Below, in pieces: positions 1 to 7,061 of a DNA stretch of 16,733 nt. Each line of letters begins with the position of its first letter. The stretch's first letter is position 1. The DNA is from an uncultured Fibrobacter sp. (GTDB lineage: Bacteria; Fibrobacterota; Fibrobacteria; Fibrobacterales; Fibrobacteraceae): the NCBI GenBank assembly GCA_937891805.1, contig CALATK010000137.1:1-16733 (forward strand), given 5' to 3'. Under the pieces are notes generated by a model. The model saw only the letters and a list, made by a program, of their open reading frames with translations, had not been told where the DNA came from and searched no databases. The translations under genes and the position numbers were made by a program.

Positions 1-661
1 CTGCGTCCTTCAGGTACACGCAGGCCCCGTCCCGCTTTTGCCAGCGGACCAGGTTCGCCTTGGCGTCGCGGTATTCCTCTACGGTCTTGTGCCAGTCCAG
101 GTGTTCGGTAGAGACCCGGAGCACTACGGCCACGTCCGGCGAAACGGACAGGGTCATGAGCTGGAAACTGGAAAGCTCCAGAATGCTCACCCGGTCGGCG
201 GTTTCTGTTTCCAGAAGGTCCAGGGCGGGCACACCGAAGTTCCCGCCAATCTCGTTGTTCACACCGCACTTGGTCAGTATGTGGCTGATCATGCTTACGG
301 TAGAGCCCTTGCCGAGGGTCCCGGTGACGCCTACCGTCTTCTTGGACTTAGTTTGTTCTAAAAACAGCTGAATCTGGCTGGTCATGAGGCCGCCGTTCAT
401 CTGGAACTTGAACAACTCCTGGCTCATGGGGTAAACCCCTGCAGAACGCACTACGGTCACGCAGTCCTTGAGTCCGTCCAGGTAGCCCTCTCCGCTGAAG
501 GTCTTCACGTTTACACCCTCGGGTACGGCAGGCAGGTTCACCGGGGTCTTGTCCATGACTACTATTTCCTTGATGCCCGTGCGGGCCAGGTAGGTGAAGG
601 TGCTCTGGCCTTCGACGCCAAAACCCAAAATGCCAACGGGAGCGACTAGATTGTTCTGCAT
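1..661 (-). CDS. murD: UDP-N-acetylmuramoylalanine--D-glutamate ligase, N-terminal part (cut by window edge)
   Basis: This is the first 220 residues of a Mur ligase; the C-terminus lies outside the window. MurD adds D-glutamate to UDP-MurNAc-L-Ala in the cytoplasm during peptidoglycan synthesis, using ATP. Visible motifs are an N-terminal Rossmann-type GILGFGVEG (residues 10-18), a P-loop GTLGKGST (114-121), ELSSFQL (near residue 170) and a HLDWH motif that matches the usual HLDRH of MurD. The P-loop reads LGKGST where most Mur ligases have NGKTT. The ELSSFQL motif points to MurD rather than MurC, MurE or MurF. The ATG at 659-661 is preceded by AGAGG with 7-nt spacing, which supports this start. 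The gene is transcribed away from secG, behind the secG terminator. The 5' region contains the hairpin array at 695-848. Confidence 0.9.
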   Translation of the reverse strand, partial: MQNNLVAPVGILGFGVEGQSTFTYLARTGIKEIVVMDKTPVNLPAVPEGVNVKTFSGEGYLDGLKDCVTVVRSAGVYPMSQELFKFQMNGGLMTSQIQLFLEQTKSKKTVGVTGTLGKGSTVSMISHILTKCGVNNEIGGNFGVPALDLLETETADRVSILELSSFQLMTLSVSPDVAVVLRVSTEHLDWHKTVEEYRDAKANLVRWQKRDGACVYLKDA

Positions 662-694
662 TGTAAAACCTCTGGGGAGAAAGGTAGAAAAGAG

Positions 695-848
695 GTATGA
701 GGTCGGCTTGCTTTGCAAGCCTTTGAGCTGTGAGGTCGCACTTGCAGTGCTTTGAGTTAAAATATGGCGCCAACGGCGCGACCATAAAATCTCAAAGGCG
801 CGAAGCGCCGCACTCACTCCTCAGAGGGCCGAAGGCCCGACCTCATAC
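695..848. repeat. palindromic array of four hairpin units between secG and murD
   Basis: The element is bounded by a perfect 12-bp inverted repeat, GTATGAGGTCGG (695-706) and CCGACCTCATAC (837-848). Inside are four copies of one unit: TGAGGTCG, then a short hairpin, then CTTTGAG. Two copies are in plus orientation (698-727 and 731-756) and two in minus orientation (791-816 and 820-845). The flanks are conserved but the hairpin arms differ in every copy while staying self-complementary: GGCTTGC/GCAAGCC, GCACT/AGTGC, GGCGC/GCGCC and GGGCC/GGCCC, each with a 3-nt loop. A fifth hairpin, GCGCC-AAC-GGCGC (767-779), sits at the centre. No convincing gene lies here. It may act in the murD 5' region or be a mobile palindromic repeat. 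Confidence 0.75.
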
Positions 849-850
849 AC

Positions 851-865
851 TGCGGCTTTGCCGCA
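851..865. repeat. short GC hairpin TGCGGC-TTT-GCCGCA
   Basis: This is a perfect 6-bp stem with a TTT loop. It is followed by an A-run on the plus strand, so on either strand it lacks a downstream T-run and is not itself a terminator. A near-identical hairpin lies on the other side of secG at 1382-1396. Confidence 0.6.
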
Positions 866-895
866 AAAAAAATCCACCCCGCAAGAGCAGGGCGG
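866..895 (-). terminator. rho-independent terminator of the tpiA-secG operon
   Basis: On the minus strand, CCGCCCTGC and GCGGGGTGG form a 9-bp stem with two G-U pairs and a TCTT loop, followed by A and then eight Ts. It begins 44 bp beyond the secG stop, in the right orientation to end secG transcription. Confidence 0.8.
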
Positions 896-939
896 ACTTC
901 CATAAGCGGTTGGACTGTCGGGATTGCTCCCGCAAACAC

Positions 940-1356
940 TTACTCTGCGGCGGGTGCAGCGGCAGGCGCTTCAGCCGGAGCGGCGGGAGCGACGTCGGCA
1001 GCAGGAGCCTCGGCGGCAGGAGCCGCAAAGTCACCGGGCAGGGCCGGAATGGTGGGAGCCTGCTGGGCGGCGTTTTCGCGGGTCGCCTTCTGCATCGAAG
1101 ATTCTTCCACAGCCTGGTCCTGCTTGGCAGTAATCAGGCCGAGGGCGAACACCACGATAAAGAACAGCACGGCCACGCCGCGGGTGAGCTTCTGGATGAA
1201 GGTGGCAGCACCTGCAGTGGAGAATGCAGACTGAGAAGTCATTCCGCCGAGACCTGCAAGGCCTCCCATCTTGTCGTTCTGCACGAGCACGAGCAGCATG
1301 AGGAACAGGCAGAGGAACACGTGGAGGACGATACCAATCCAAAAGAGTGTTGTCAT
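940..1356 (-). CDS. secG: preprotein translocase subunit SecG
   Basis: SecG is the small inner-membrane subunit of the SecYEG channel and assists SecA-driven export. The 138-residue protein has a membrane segment at about 3-26, the SecG hallmark LVQNDKMGGLAGLGG (about 24-38), the cytoplasmic loop with TSQSAFSTAGAATF, and a second membrane segment at about 58-77. It then carries a long tail rich in Ala and Pro (about 100-138), which is longer than in compact SecG proteins and low in complexity. The start has AAGG 9 nt upstream. It lies 45 bp downstream of tpiA in the same orientation, with a terminator after it and none between, so the two are probably cotranscribed. Confidence 0.95.
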   Translation of the reverse strand: MTTLFWIGIVLHVFLCLFLMLLVLVQNDKMGGLAGLGGMTSQSAFSTAGAATFIQKLTRGVAVLFFIVVFALGLITAKQDQAVEESSMQKATRENAAQQAPTIPALPGDFAAPAAEAPAADVAPAAPAEAPAAAPAAE

Positions 1357-1381
1357 AGTCTTTTACCTTAGGTTAAATGTT

Positions 1382-1396
1382 TGTGGCTTTGCCGCA
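1382..1396. repeat. short hairpin TGTGGC-TTT-GCCGCA between tpiA and secG
   Basis: This is a 6-bp stem with one G-U pair and a TTT loop, nearly identical to the hairpin at 851-865. It sits in the 45-bp tpiA-secG spacer and has no T-run, so it is more likely a processing or stability element or a repeat than a terminator. Confidence 0.5.
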
Positions 1397-1401
1397 GCGT
1401 C

Positions 1402-2163
1402 TTAGCGGGCTTCGGCAGCGTCGATGATACCCTTGAAGGTGTCGGCCTTGAGGGCTGCACCGCCGATGAGGCCACCGTCGATGTCCTTCTGGGCCAAGAG
1501 ACCGGCAGCGTTACCCGGCTTCATGGAACCACCGTACTGGATGCGCATGCCTTCGGCAACGGCTTCGCCGTAGATTTCCTTGACCACGGAGCGGACGAAA
1601 GCCTGGGTGTCCTGGGCCTGTTCGTCGGTAGCGACCACGCCGGTACCGATTGCCCACACGGGTTCGTAGGCCAGCACGCACTTGGCTGCGTCTTCGGCGG
1701 AAACGTCCTTGAAGGCGCCCTTGACCTGGGTGCTGAGAACGGATTCCAGCTTGCCGCCGTTGCGTTCGTCGAGAGTTTCGCCGATGCAGATGATGGGCTT
1801 GATGCCGGCGGCGAGGGTCTTCTTGACCTTCAGGTTCACGGTTTCGTCAGTTTCGTGGAAATACTGGCGCTGTTCGGAGTGGCCGATGATGATGTAGTCG
1901 GCGCCGATTTCCTTGACCATGTCCACGGAAACCTTACCGGTGAATGCGCCCTGGTCCTGCCAGTGGATGTCCTGGATGGCGAGCTTCACGTTGGTGCCCT
2001 TGATCACGTCGGCGACCTTGGCGGCGGCGAGGTAGGTGGGTCCGATGACCACTTCGGTCTTCTTCACGTCCTTGACGGCTTCCACGATGGCCTTGGCGAG
2101 TTCAACAGATTCGCTCACGGTCTTGTTCATTTTCCAGTTACCAGCGATGATATACTGACGCAT
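1402..2163 (-). CDS. tpiA: triosephosphate isomerase
   Basis: This cytoplasmic enzyme interconverts dihydroxyacetone phosphate and glyceraldehyde 3-phosphate in glycolysis. The 253-residue length is normal for the family. Catalytic residues are all present: Asn9 and Lys11 in AGNWKMN, His95 in IIGHSEQRQYF, and Glu167 in YEPVWAIGTG, with the flexible loop 6 following. The phosphate-binding GGSMKPGNA lies at 211-219 and a second GG near 234. The start is strongly supported by AAGGAG 5 nt before the ATG. It is the first gene of the tpiA-secG pair. I see no clear promoter; AT-rich sequence around 2180-2215 is a candidate region and includes TAAATTT/AAATTTA arms. Confidence 0.98.
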   Translation of the reverse strand: MRQYIIAGNWKMNKTVSESVELAKAIVEAVKDVKKTEVVIGPTYLAAAKVADVIKGTNVKLAIQDIHWQDQGAFTGKVSVDMVKEIGADYIIIGHSEQRQYFHETDETVNLKVKKTLAAGIKPIICIGETLDERNGGKLESVLSTQVKGAFKDVSAEDAAKCVLAYEPVWAIGTGVVATDEQAQDTQAFVRSVVKEIYGEAVAEGMRIQYGGSMKPGNAAGLLAQKDIDGGLIGGAALKADTFKGIIDAAEAR

Positions 2164-2249
2164 AGATACTCCTTGGAGGGTTTAAATTTAACGGGCGTAA
2201 ATTTAGAAAAAAATGACCGCAAGGGGTAGTCCGGCGTGGCTTTTGGCTA

Positions 2250-2280
2250 TAAAAAAAGCGATGCCCGCACAAGGCGGGCA
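2250..2280 (-). terminator. second of two tandem terminators behind the lipoprotein gene
   Basis: ATGCCCGC (2260-2267) and GCGGGCAT (2273-2280) form an 8-bp perfect stem with a 5-nt loop. On the minus strand it is followed by CGC and seven Ts. It backs up the terminator at 2304-2328 and insulates tpiA from upstream transcription. Confidence 0.8.
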
Positions 2281-2303
2281 TGACAAAGGTCGCCGGTGGG
2301 TAC

Positions 2304-2328
2304 AAAAAGCCCCGGCCTCTAGGCCGGG
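2304..2328 (-). terminator. first terminator behind the lipoprotein gene
   Basis: CCCGGCC (2311-2317) and GGCCGGG (2322-2328) form a perfect 7-bp stem with a 4-nt loop. On the minus strand it is followed by GC and TTTTT. It lies 14 bp beyond the stop codon of the gene at 2342-2782. Confidence 0.85.
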
Positions 2329-2341
2329 ACAATTGCTCAAA

Positions 2342-2782
2342 TTAGTAGTTGCTGGACTTGCTGGAAGTGGGGGCCGGAGAACCGCCGTAGCGGTCGCCCT
2401 CGATCTTCACCAGGATCCATTCCTCTTCGTAGCCCTTGAGGCGGGCTTCGTCGGGGTGCTTCCAGAAAAGGCGGGTAATCAGGTTCCCTTCGCGGGTGTA
2501 GTATTCCCACACGCTGGTGGAATCGTCGGTCTTTTCGTGGTCAGGAGGTCCCCACAGGAGGTTCACCATGTCGTTGGTCATGCCTTCTTCGATATAGCCC
2601 TGCTTGAACACGTCTTTCAGGCGCTTGTCGATGCCCATGCTTTCCTTGATGGCGAAATATTCACGTTCGTATTCCTTGCGGCCTTCGCCACGTTCGATAA
2701 GGACCGGAGAGGAATAGCGGCTGGCGCAGCTCCAGAACAGCATGGCGGAGAGCCCCAGGAGGCAAATATGTGCGAGTTTCAT
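2342..2782 (-). CDS. small putative lipoprotein with a BamE/SmpA-like motif
   Basis: The 146-residue protein begins with a lipoprotein-like signal sequence (MKLAHICLLGLSAMLF) and a Cys at 19 in FWSC, a loose lipobox because Trp is at -2. The central part has YIEEGMTNDMVNLLWGPPD (about 63-81) followed by VWEYY. This resembles the 'GMT..V..LLG.P ... W.Y' signature of BamE/SmpA-like outer-membrane lipoproteins. The C-terminus is Ser/Pro-rich. AGGAG lies 6 nt before the ATG. It is a single-gene unit with two terminators behind it and diverges from the barrel gene at 2867. A role in outer-membrane assembly is inferred from the motif only; an unrelated lipoprotein with the same short motif is possible. 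Confidence 0.65.
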   Translation of the reverse strand: MKLAHICLLGLSAMLFWSCASRYSSPVLIERGEGRKEYEREYFAIKESMGIDKRLKDVFKQGYIEEGMTNDMVNLLWGPPDHEKTDDSTSVWEYYTREGNLITRLFWKHPDEARLKGYEEEWILVKIEGDRYGGSPAPTSSKSSNY

Positions 2783-2866
2783 AGATTCTCCTATAAAGAT
2801 TTATTTGACCCTAATAATAAGAATTTGTGGAGCAAAAGTGGCAATTATTTTTATTTTTTTGCTGAA

Positions 2867-3850
2867 ATGATTGCGATTCGCATGACATTGGCCCGTTTTC
2901 TCGTGGTGCTTGCGGTGTTTGCCGCACCGGCCTTGGCCAGCGACTTCAACCAGAGTGCCCAGAACGGCTTCAGGTATGGCCCCAACCTGTCGTGGCGGCT
3001 CATGGGCAACACCCCCTTCGTGTGGGGGCAGTGGCTGCCCCAGGCCGAGGGTTCTTTGCGTTACACCTGGCTTGAACCCCTGGATAGCCTGAATTACGGC
3101 GATGCCTTGGGCGTTACGCCCACCTACCTGAAAATGGCGGCCTCCTTGGAAGTATCTCCTTTTTATGGCGGTTATACTGCAGGTCTCGGCCTTAGGCCGC
3201 TCAGGACGAACCCCCAGCTGGAGGTGTCGTTCATGTACGAGAGCTACCTCTACTTCAATTCCAACCTGGAAATGGTGACCTCCGATGTGGAAGGCTCGGG
3301 CCACATCGCAGAAACCTGGAATGCCGATTACATTTCGGACAACGTGCGCAAAAGCGATTCCGTGGCCTGGGACTATTCCCAGCTGTTTGACTTTGGCGCT
3401 TCGGTGGAATACTTCTTCAAGGCCGGGTCCCTACTTGGGGTGGGAGTCCATTACGTGCTGTCGGACATCACTACGGACTTTGAAGCCAAGAGCTACGACT
3501 ACAAGCGAAACATGCCCATATTCAACAGGGATTTCTTGATGGAATTGCAGTTCTACGGTCGCCTGGCCTTCAACGAATACTTTGCGGGCGTTTTCGAGAC
3601 GAACTACCTACGCACGGGTTACTTGCGCAAGGGCGGCTCCGTAGAAAAGGAATCCCTGGGTTACGGGATAATCAAGGCTGGTCCGCAACTGTCCTGGAAC
3701 AATGGGCTGAACAGCGTCACGCTGCAGTTCGGCGGTTGGAAACGGCACAAGTCCAGGTTCTACGACGGCTCAGTTGCGCAGGAGTTCCTGGTTCAGCTTG
3801 AGTATGAGGGGTATTTTCCGTTTTCCCTCTCCCGGGACCTTTCGGAATAA
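2867..3850 (+). CDS. secreted protein, probable outer-membrane beta-barrel, family not recognised
   Basis: The protein is 327 residues from the ATG at 2867, or 322 from the in-frame ATG at 2882; neither has a clear ribosome site. The N-terminus is a signal peptide (hydrophobic FLVVLAVFAAP, cleavage after ALA, mature SDFNQ). The mature part has repeated stretches rich in Tyr, Phe and Gly, such as SPFYGGYTAGLGL and LEVSFMYESYLYF, and a C-terminal strand LVQLEYEGYFPFSL. This is the usual look of a transmembrane barrel. I recognise no enzyme motif. The open frame extends upstream to 2213, but that part runs antisense through the lipoprotein gene and has no signal peptide, so I excluded it. The last 81 bp overlap the convergent gene at 3770-4528. 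Confidence 0.6.
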   Translation: MIAIRMTLARFLVVLAVFAAPALASDFNQSAQNGFRYGPNLSWRLMGNTPFVWGQWLPQAEGSLRYTWLEPLDSLNYGDALGVTPTYLKMAASLEVSPFYGGYTAGLGLRPLRTNPQLEVSFMYESYLYFNSNLEMVTSDVEGSGHIAETWNADYISDNVRKSDSVAWDYSQLFDFGASVEYFFKAGSLLGVGVHYVLSDITTDFEAKSYDYKRNMPIFNRDFLMELQFYGRLAFNEYFAGVFETNYLRTGYLRKGGSVEKESLGYGIIKAGPQLSWNNGLNSVTLQFGGWKRHKSRFYDGSVAQEFLVQLEYEGYFPFSLSRDLSE

Positions 3851-4528
3851 ACCGTTGAACCCGTTCTTGTAGCGGGATTTTATGGGGTCTTCTTTCAGGG
3901 CCTCGGCGGTGTAGGCGGAACGCACCCAGAGGTCGCCCCGGTATTTTTCGTTCGAAAGCTTGATCAAGGTCGGGAGCCTCGTTCCCGAAAAGTCCTTCCA
4001 TTGCCCGATTCTAAAAAGCCTGCTTTCCTTGTAGGCGCCCCTCATGGAGACGCTGTCCGGTTCTTCTAGCCGGTTGACGGACATGGACCACCACATGTTG
4101 GAAAGTGCGGTCGAGAGGACGGTGGCGGGCTGCTCCGTAGTGTCTTTGCAGAGGAACGCCCCGTTGGCGAGGAGCTCCAGGTCGTCTAGCCTGAGGGGGG
4201 TGTTGCCGATGGTTTCCCGCAGGTGGTGCAGCCCCAGCTGCCGCTTGATTTTCGGGTTTTCGAATTCCATGTAGCGGTAGGCCCCCGCGGTAATAAAACG
4301 GAAGGGCTTGGCGTTTGGGAAACTCACGTAAAAAGTGTCCTGGGCCTCCGGATGGTGCCTCCACTGGATGTCCATGCTGGTGCGGCTCTTGGCCTCGTTT
4401 ACGAACCGGCCTTCTACGTTTACCACCAGGTCCTTGTCCAAAAGAAAATGCGGGCAAAGCTCCTGGGAAAAGGCTCCGGAACAGGCCAGGGCCACTGCGA
4501 AGATGAATTTTGTAAACGAGAGACGCAT
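3770..4528 (-). CDS. secreted protein of unknown function
   Basis: The 252-residue protein starts with a clear signal peptide (MRLSFTKFIFAVALACSGAFS, likely cleaved before QE). The mature part has alternating strands with phrases such as RLDDLELLANGAFLC, DFSGTRLPTLIKLSN and YRGDLWVRSAYTAE. The overall look recalls LolA/LolB-type or related periplasmic lipid-carrier folds, but this is a weak impression and I do not assign a family. The ATG at 4526-4528 has no obvious ribosome site. It lies 74 bp downstream of the M23 peptidase gene on the same strand, with an imperfect palindrome between them. Its last 27 codons are antisense to the end of the barrel gene, and both frames remain plausible there. 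Confidence 0.6.
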   Translation of the reverse strand: MRLSFTKFIFAVALACSGAFSQELCPHFLLDKDLVVNVEGRFVNEAKSRTSMDIQWRHHPEAQDTFYVSFPNAKPFRFITAGAYRYMEFENPKIKRQLGLHHLRETIGNTPLRLDDLELLANGAFLCKDTTEQPATVLSTALSNMWWSMSVNRLEEPDSVSMRGAYKESRLFRIGQWKDFSGTRLPTLIKLSNEKYRGDLWVRSAYTAEALKEDPIKSRYKNGFNGLFRKVPGEGKRKIPLILKLNQELLRN

Positions 4529-4542
4529 GACTTGAAGTTATG

Positions 4543-4604
4543 AATTCGGATTTCGGAGTTAGGAATTATAATAATTCTGAATTCTGAAATCCGAACTCCG
4601 AATT
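4543..4604. repeat. imperfect AT-rich palindrome between two minus-strand genes
   Basis: Outer arms AATTCGGA (4543-4550) and TCCGAATT (4597-4604) enclose degenerate TTCGGA-type copies. A perfect inner palindrome, GAATTAT-A-ATAATTC, lies at 4563-4577. The right arm overlaps the stop codon of the M23 gene (4603-4605). It lacks a T-run on the minus strand, so it looks more like a repeat element or mRNA-stability structure than a terminator. Confidence 0.6.
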
Positions 4605-6426
4605 AAAATTTCGGCACTACCACGTCGAACTCCGCCTTGTTGTGGGCTTCGTCTTCCAGCTGGATATGGAGCTTGTCGCCTTTTTTGAGGCGGCGCCCGT
4701 CCAGCACGATTTCGCGGGGTTCGGAATCGTATTCGGTAGGAATCCAGTTGCCGTTCACGGTGGCCTGTATGGAGTTGCCGTTCTCGAATCCGTCGTAGCG
4801 GAACAGGGTCGGGATGCGCAGCACGTCCTGTTCCTTGCCCAAGATAAAGGACTTGCCCCAGTAGGGCGTTCCCAGGGTGGGGGCGGTCTTGTTCAGGATG
4901 TTTGCAAGGTCCCGGAGTTCGTTCACCTGGGCGCAGCGCTTGCTTGTGCCCTCTTGCTTGCTAAAGATAAACCAGCGGCGGCTGGTCTCGCCCAGCCAGT
5001 AGAGCGGTGCGGATTCCTTGCCGGGGTCCAGGCAGACTTCCCAGCTGCCCGTAAAGTGCAGACCCTTGGGGTGGAACTCGTAAAAGTCCAGGCTGTCGGT
5101 GTGGGTCTTGGTGACGGCCAGCACCTGGGTCTCGTTTCCAAAAGAGCTGCGGAGCTTGGTGATTTTCTGGAAAATGGCGACACTGTCCAGGGTCGTGTTC
5201 CACTGCACGGTCTTTTCGTTTTGGTGCACGGCGTGCATGGCGATGGTCCCTGCCTTATGCCCGATGAACCTGGCCTTGGGGAACTTCTGGACGATTTTCC
5301 CGAGAGTGACTCCCCGGTGGGGGAAAGCTTTGCACAGGTCCTCGTCGAGGATGTTCTTGGAACTGTCCATCACCGAGAACTTTTGGCCCTTGTCGCAGAG
5401 GGCGAGGTCCAGCATGCTCCGGCTCATAAAGCTGTACAGGGGAGATTCCTGCACCTGCTTTTGCAATATGGGGGAGTTTGCCGCACAGGAATCCTGGAAG
5501 GTGAATTCCCGTGAAGTTTTCCGGCCCACCATGTCTTCTACTTCTACTCGGTACTTGGAGCCAGCCTTCAGGGCGGCATCTACAAAGTGCCAGTCCCCGG
5601 CGGTGTCCGCCTCTTCGGCCCACAGCAGTTCCGTGCGGATTTTCAGCATGTTGCCGTAGGTCAGGGTGTTCTGGATTTTTTCGTAGGCCTTCTTTTTGCC
5701 CTCCCACAGGGTGAGCCTGCGGATGGACATGGGATTCTCCTTGGGGTGGCGGCTGTAGTCGGCAATCTTTACCGCCAGGTAGGCCTTCTCCTTTTTCCAG
5801 CCGGGGTATTCCACACAGCCATTGTCCAGGGCCTCGGGGCCGGTGACGGTCATGTCGTCTTTTTGCCACACGGCCATGCCGAAAATTTGCGGGTCTAGGG
5901 TGTCGCCGCAATAGACTCCGTTTCTGCAGGGAGAAATCACGTTGTTCTTGCCCTGGCGGATTTCCAAGTGCAGGTGGGGGTTCCCGATGCCGGTGCTACC
6001 GGAAAATGTCAGGGTGTCGCCCTTCTTGTAGGGAGCGTTCGGTTTCAGGGTGACGTCGTTGCTCTTTTTGCTGAACTGCTCTGCGATATAGAGGCTGTCC
6101 AGCTTGCCGAAACTGCTCTGGTGGGCAAAGACCCAGGTCTTGCCGCTTTCGCCCTTGAAGAACATCACCTTGCCGTAAAAGAAGGGGGAGACCCGGATTT
6201 CTTCGACCTTGCCGTTTTCGGGAGCGTAGATGACCCAGCCCTCTTCCATGAGGGTGGAGTAGTCCACGCCGGCGTGGTAGCGGGTGCCGCGGTTCTCGCC
6301 AAAGGAGGAGGTGAGGTAGGCGTCTTTCTGGAAGGGAGAATATACGGGCTCTGCGGCGGGCGCGAGGTTCACAAAAGTGGCAACCGCAAGGCACAGGGCA
6401 GGGAAAATGTTCTTGGATAAGCGCAT
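4603..6426 (-). CDS. secreted M23-family zinc metallopeptidase (LytM-like), large
   Basis: The 607-residue protein has a signal peptide (hydrophobic 7-22, cleavage near APAAE) and an N-terminal LytM/M23 domain at about 30-165. Zinc ligands are all present: His51 and Asp55 in YHAGVDYST, and His153 in PHLHLEI, with His151 as the partner catalytic His and a further His102. The peptidase should therefore be active, cutting peptidoglycan cross-links in the periplasm or envelope. Residues about 215-607 form a long region of mainly beta-type sequence that I cannot assign; it may bind the cell wall or regulate access. The upstream sequence has no clear Shine-Dalgarno. It may be cotranscribed with the secreted gene at 3770-4528. 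Confidence 0.85.
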   Translation of the reverse strand: MRLSKNIFPALCLAVATFVNLAPAAEPVYSPFQKDAYLTSSFGENRGTRYHAGVDYSTLMEEGWVIYAPENGKVEEIRVSPFFYGKVMFFKGESGKTWVFAHQSSFGKLDSLYIAEQFSKKSNDVTLKPNAPYKKGDTLTFSGSTGIGNPHLHLEIRQGKNNVISPCRNGVYCGDTLDPQIFGMAVWQKDDMTVTGPEALDNGCVEYPGWKKEKAYLAVKIADYSRHPKENPMSIRRLTLWEGKKKAYEKIQNTLTYGNMLKIRTELLWAEEADTAGDWHFVDAALKAGSKYRVEVEDMVGRKTSREFTFQDSCAANSPILQKQVQESPLYSFMSRSMLDLALCDKGQKFSVMDSSKNILDEDLCKAFPHRGVTLGKIVQKFPKARFIGHKAGTIAMHAVHQNEKTVQWNTTLDSVAIFQKITKLRSSFGNETQVLAVTKTHTDSLDFYEFHPKGLHFTGSWEVCLDPGKESAPLYWLGETSRRWFIFSKQEGTSKRCAQVNELRDLANILNKTAPTLGTPYWGKSFILGKEQDVLRIPTLFRYDGFENGNSIQATVNGNWIPTEYDSEPREIVLDGRRLKKGDKLHIQLEDEAHNKAEFDVVVPKF

Positions 6427-6447
6427 GTGAAAAAGTTAGAAAAAGCG

Positions 6448-6467
6448 GGGCAAAAACTTTTTTGCCC
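6448..6467. repeat. hairpin GGGCAAAAA-CT-TTTTTGCCC upstream of the M23 gene
   Basis: This is a perfect 9-bp inverted repeat with a 2-nt loop, 22 bp before the M23 start codon. No U-tract follows on either strand, so it could sit in the M23 5' UTR as an operator or stability hairpin. Confidence 0.5.
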
Positions 6468-6494
6468 GTCGTCTGTTTTCTACTGCATCATAAC

Positions 6495-6518
6495 AAAAAG
6501 GATACGGTTGGAATCCTT
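6495..6518 (-). terminator. weak candidate terminator behind the toxin-antitoxin operon
   Basis: On the minus strand AAGGAT and ATCCTT pair (6 bp) around a 9-nt loop, ending in a TTTTT stretch. It lies about 50 bp past the antitoxin stop. The stem is short and AT-rich, so confidence is low. Confidence 0.35.
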
Positions 6519-6566
6519 GTCAAAAGATACGAGACGCGTACATTGGATTTCTGAATCACAATGCTG

Positions 6567-7061
6567 TCAACCCCGCGAGTTCTTCTTTTTTGCCCTGTAT
6601 GCGACCTTGCGTTCGCCAACGCAGTTCAAGGCAAGGGTTTTGTTCATGTAGTTCGCGCGTTCTAGTTCTATTGCGTTGCGCAGAATGCTTGTAAGAAAAT
6701 CGTTAGGACTTGAGCCAGCCTCGGTCGCCAACTTTCGTACTGTTTCTTGCAAGTCGTAAGGAACCTGGACGGTCATGCTCTTCATCGGAGTTATGTACAG
6801 TTCGCCACCGACAGCCTCCGACATCTTCAGCAACTGCTTGTACGAAGGGTTCGTTTTCAAGGATGCAATACGCGAGATAGCGCTTTGCGTCGTGCCCATC
6901 TTGTCGGCGACATCTTGCTGCGTGAGCCCCAAGGAATCTTTCAGGAAATCAAAATCCGTCAGGAAGGCCGACAGCGCCTCGTATGTCTTGGAGTACAAAT
7001 CCAGACCTTCGTCTTCGTTTTCGAGCGAAGACATAAAATCGATGACTTGATTCTTTTTCAT
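6567..7061 (-). CDS. antitoxin with XRE-type helix-turn-helix and a probable ribbon-helix-helix tail
   Basis: The protein is 164 residues from the ATG at 7059-7061, which overlaps the toxin stop as ATGA. The open frame extends further upstream but only as antisense-free read-through inside the toxin gene. Residues about 42-92 form an XRE/HigA-type helix-turn-helix (LGLTQQDVADKMGTTQSAIS, then NPSYKQLLKMSEAVGGEL). Residues about 96-134 (MTVQVPYDLQETVRKLATEA and on) read like a CopG-type ribbon-helix-helix: a short strand then two helices. The tail is basic. It should neutralise the toxin encoded just upstream and repress the operon, probably through the inverted repeat at 7483-7512. The double DNA-binding layout is unusual. 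Confidence 0.8.
   Translation of the reverse strand: MKKNQVIDFMSSLENEDEGLDLYSKTYEALSAFLTDFDFLKDSLGLTQQDVADKMGTTQSAISRIASLKTNPSYKQLLKMSEAVGGELYITPMKSMTVQVPYDLQETVRKLATEAGSSPNDFLTSILRNAIELERANYMNKTLALNCVGERKVAYRAKKKNSRG

Noticed and set aside
730..1371. 213-residue plus-strand open frame rich in Arg, Gly and His
   Set aside because: It is antisense to secG and its terminator; composition follows the Ala-rich secG tail.
2213..2866. Upstream extension of the barrel-protein frame
   Set aside because: It is antisense to the lipoprotein gene and its terminators, and the signal peptide begins at 2867 or 2882.
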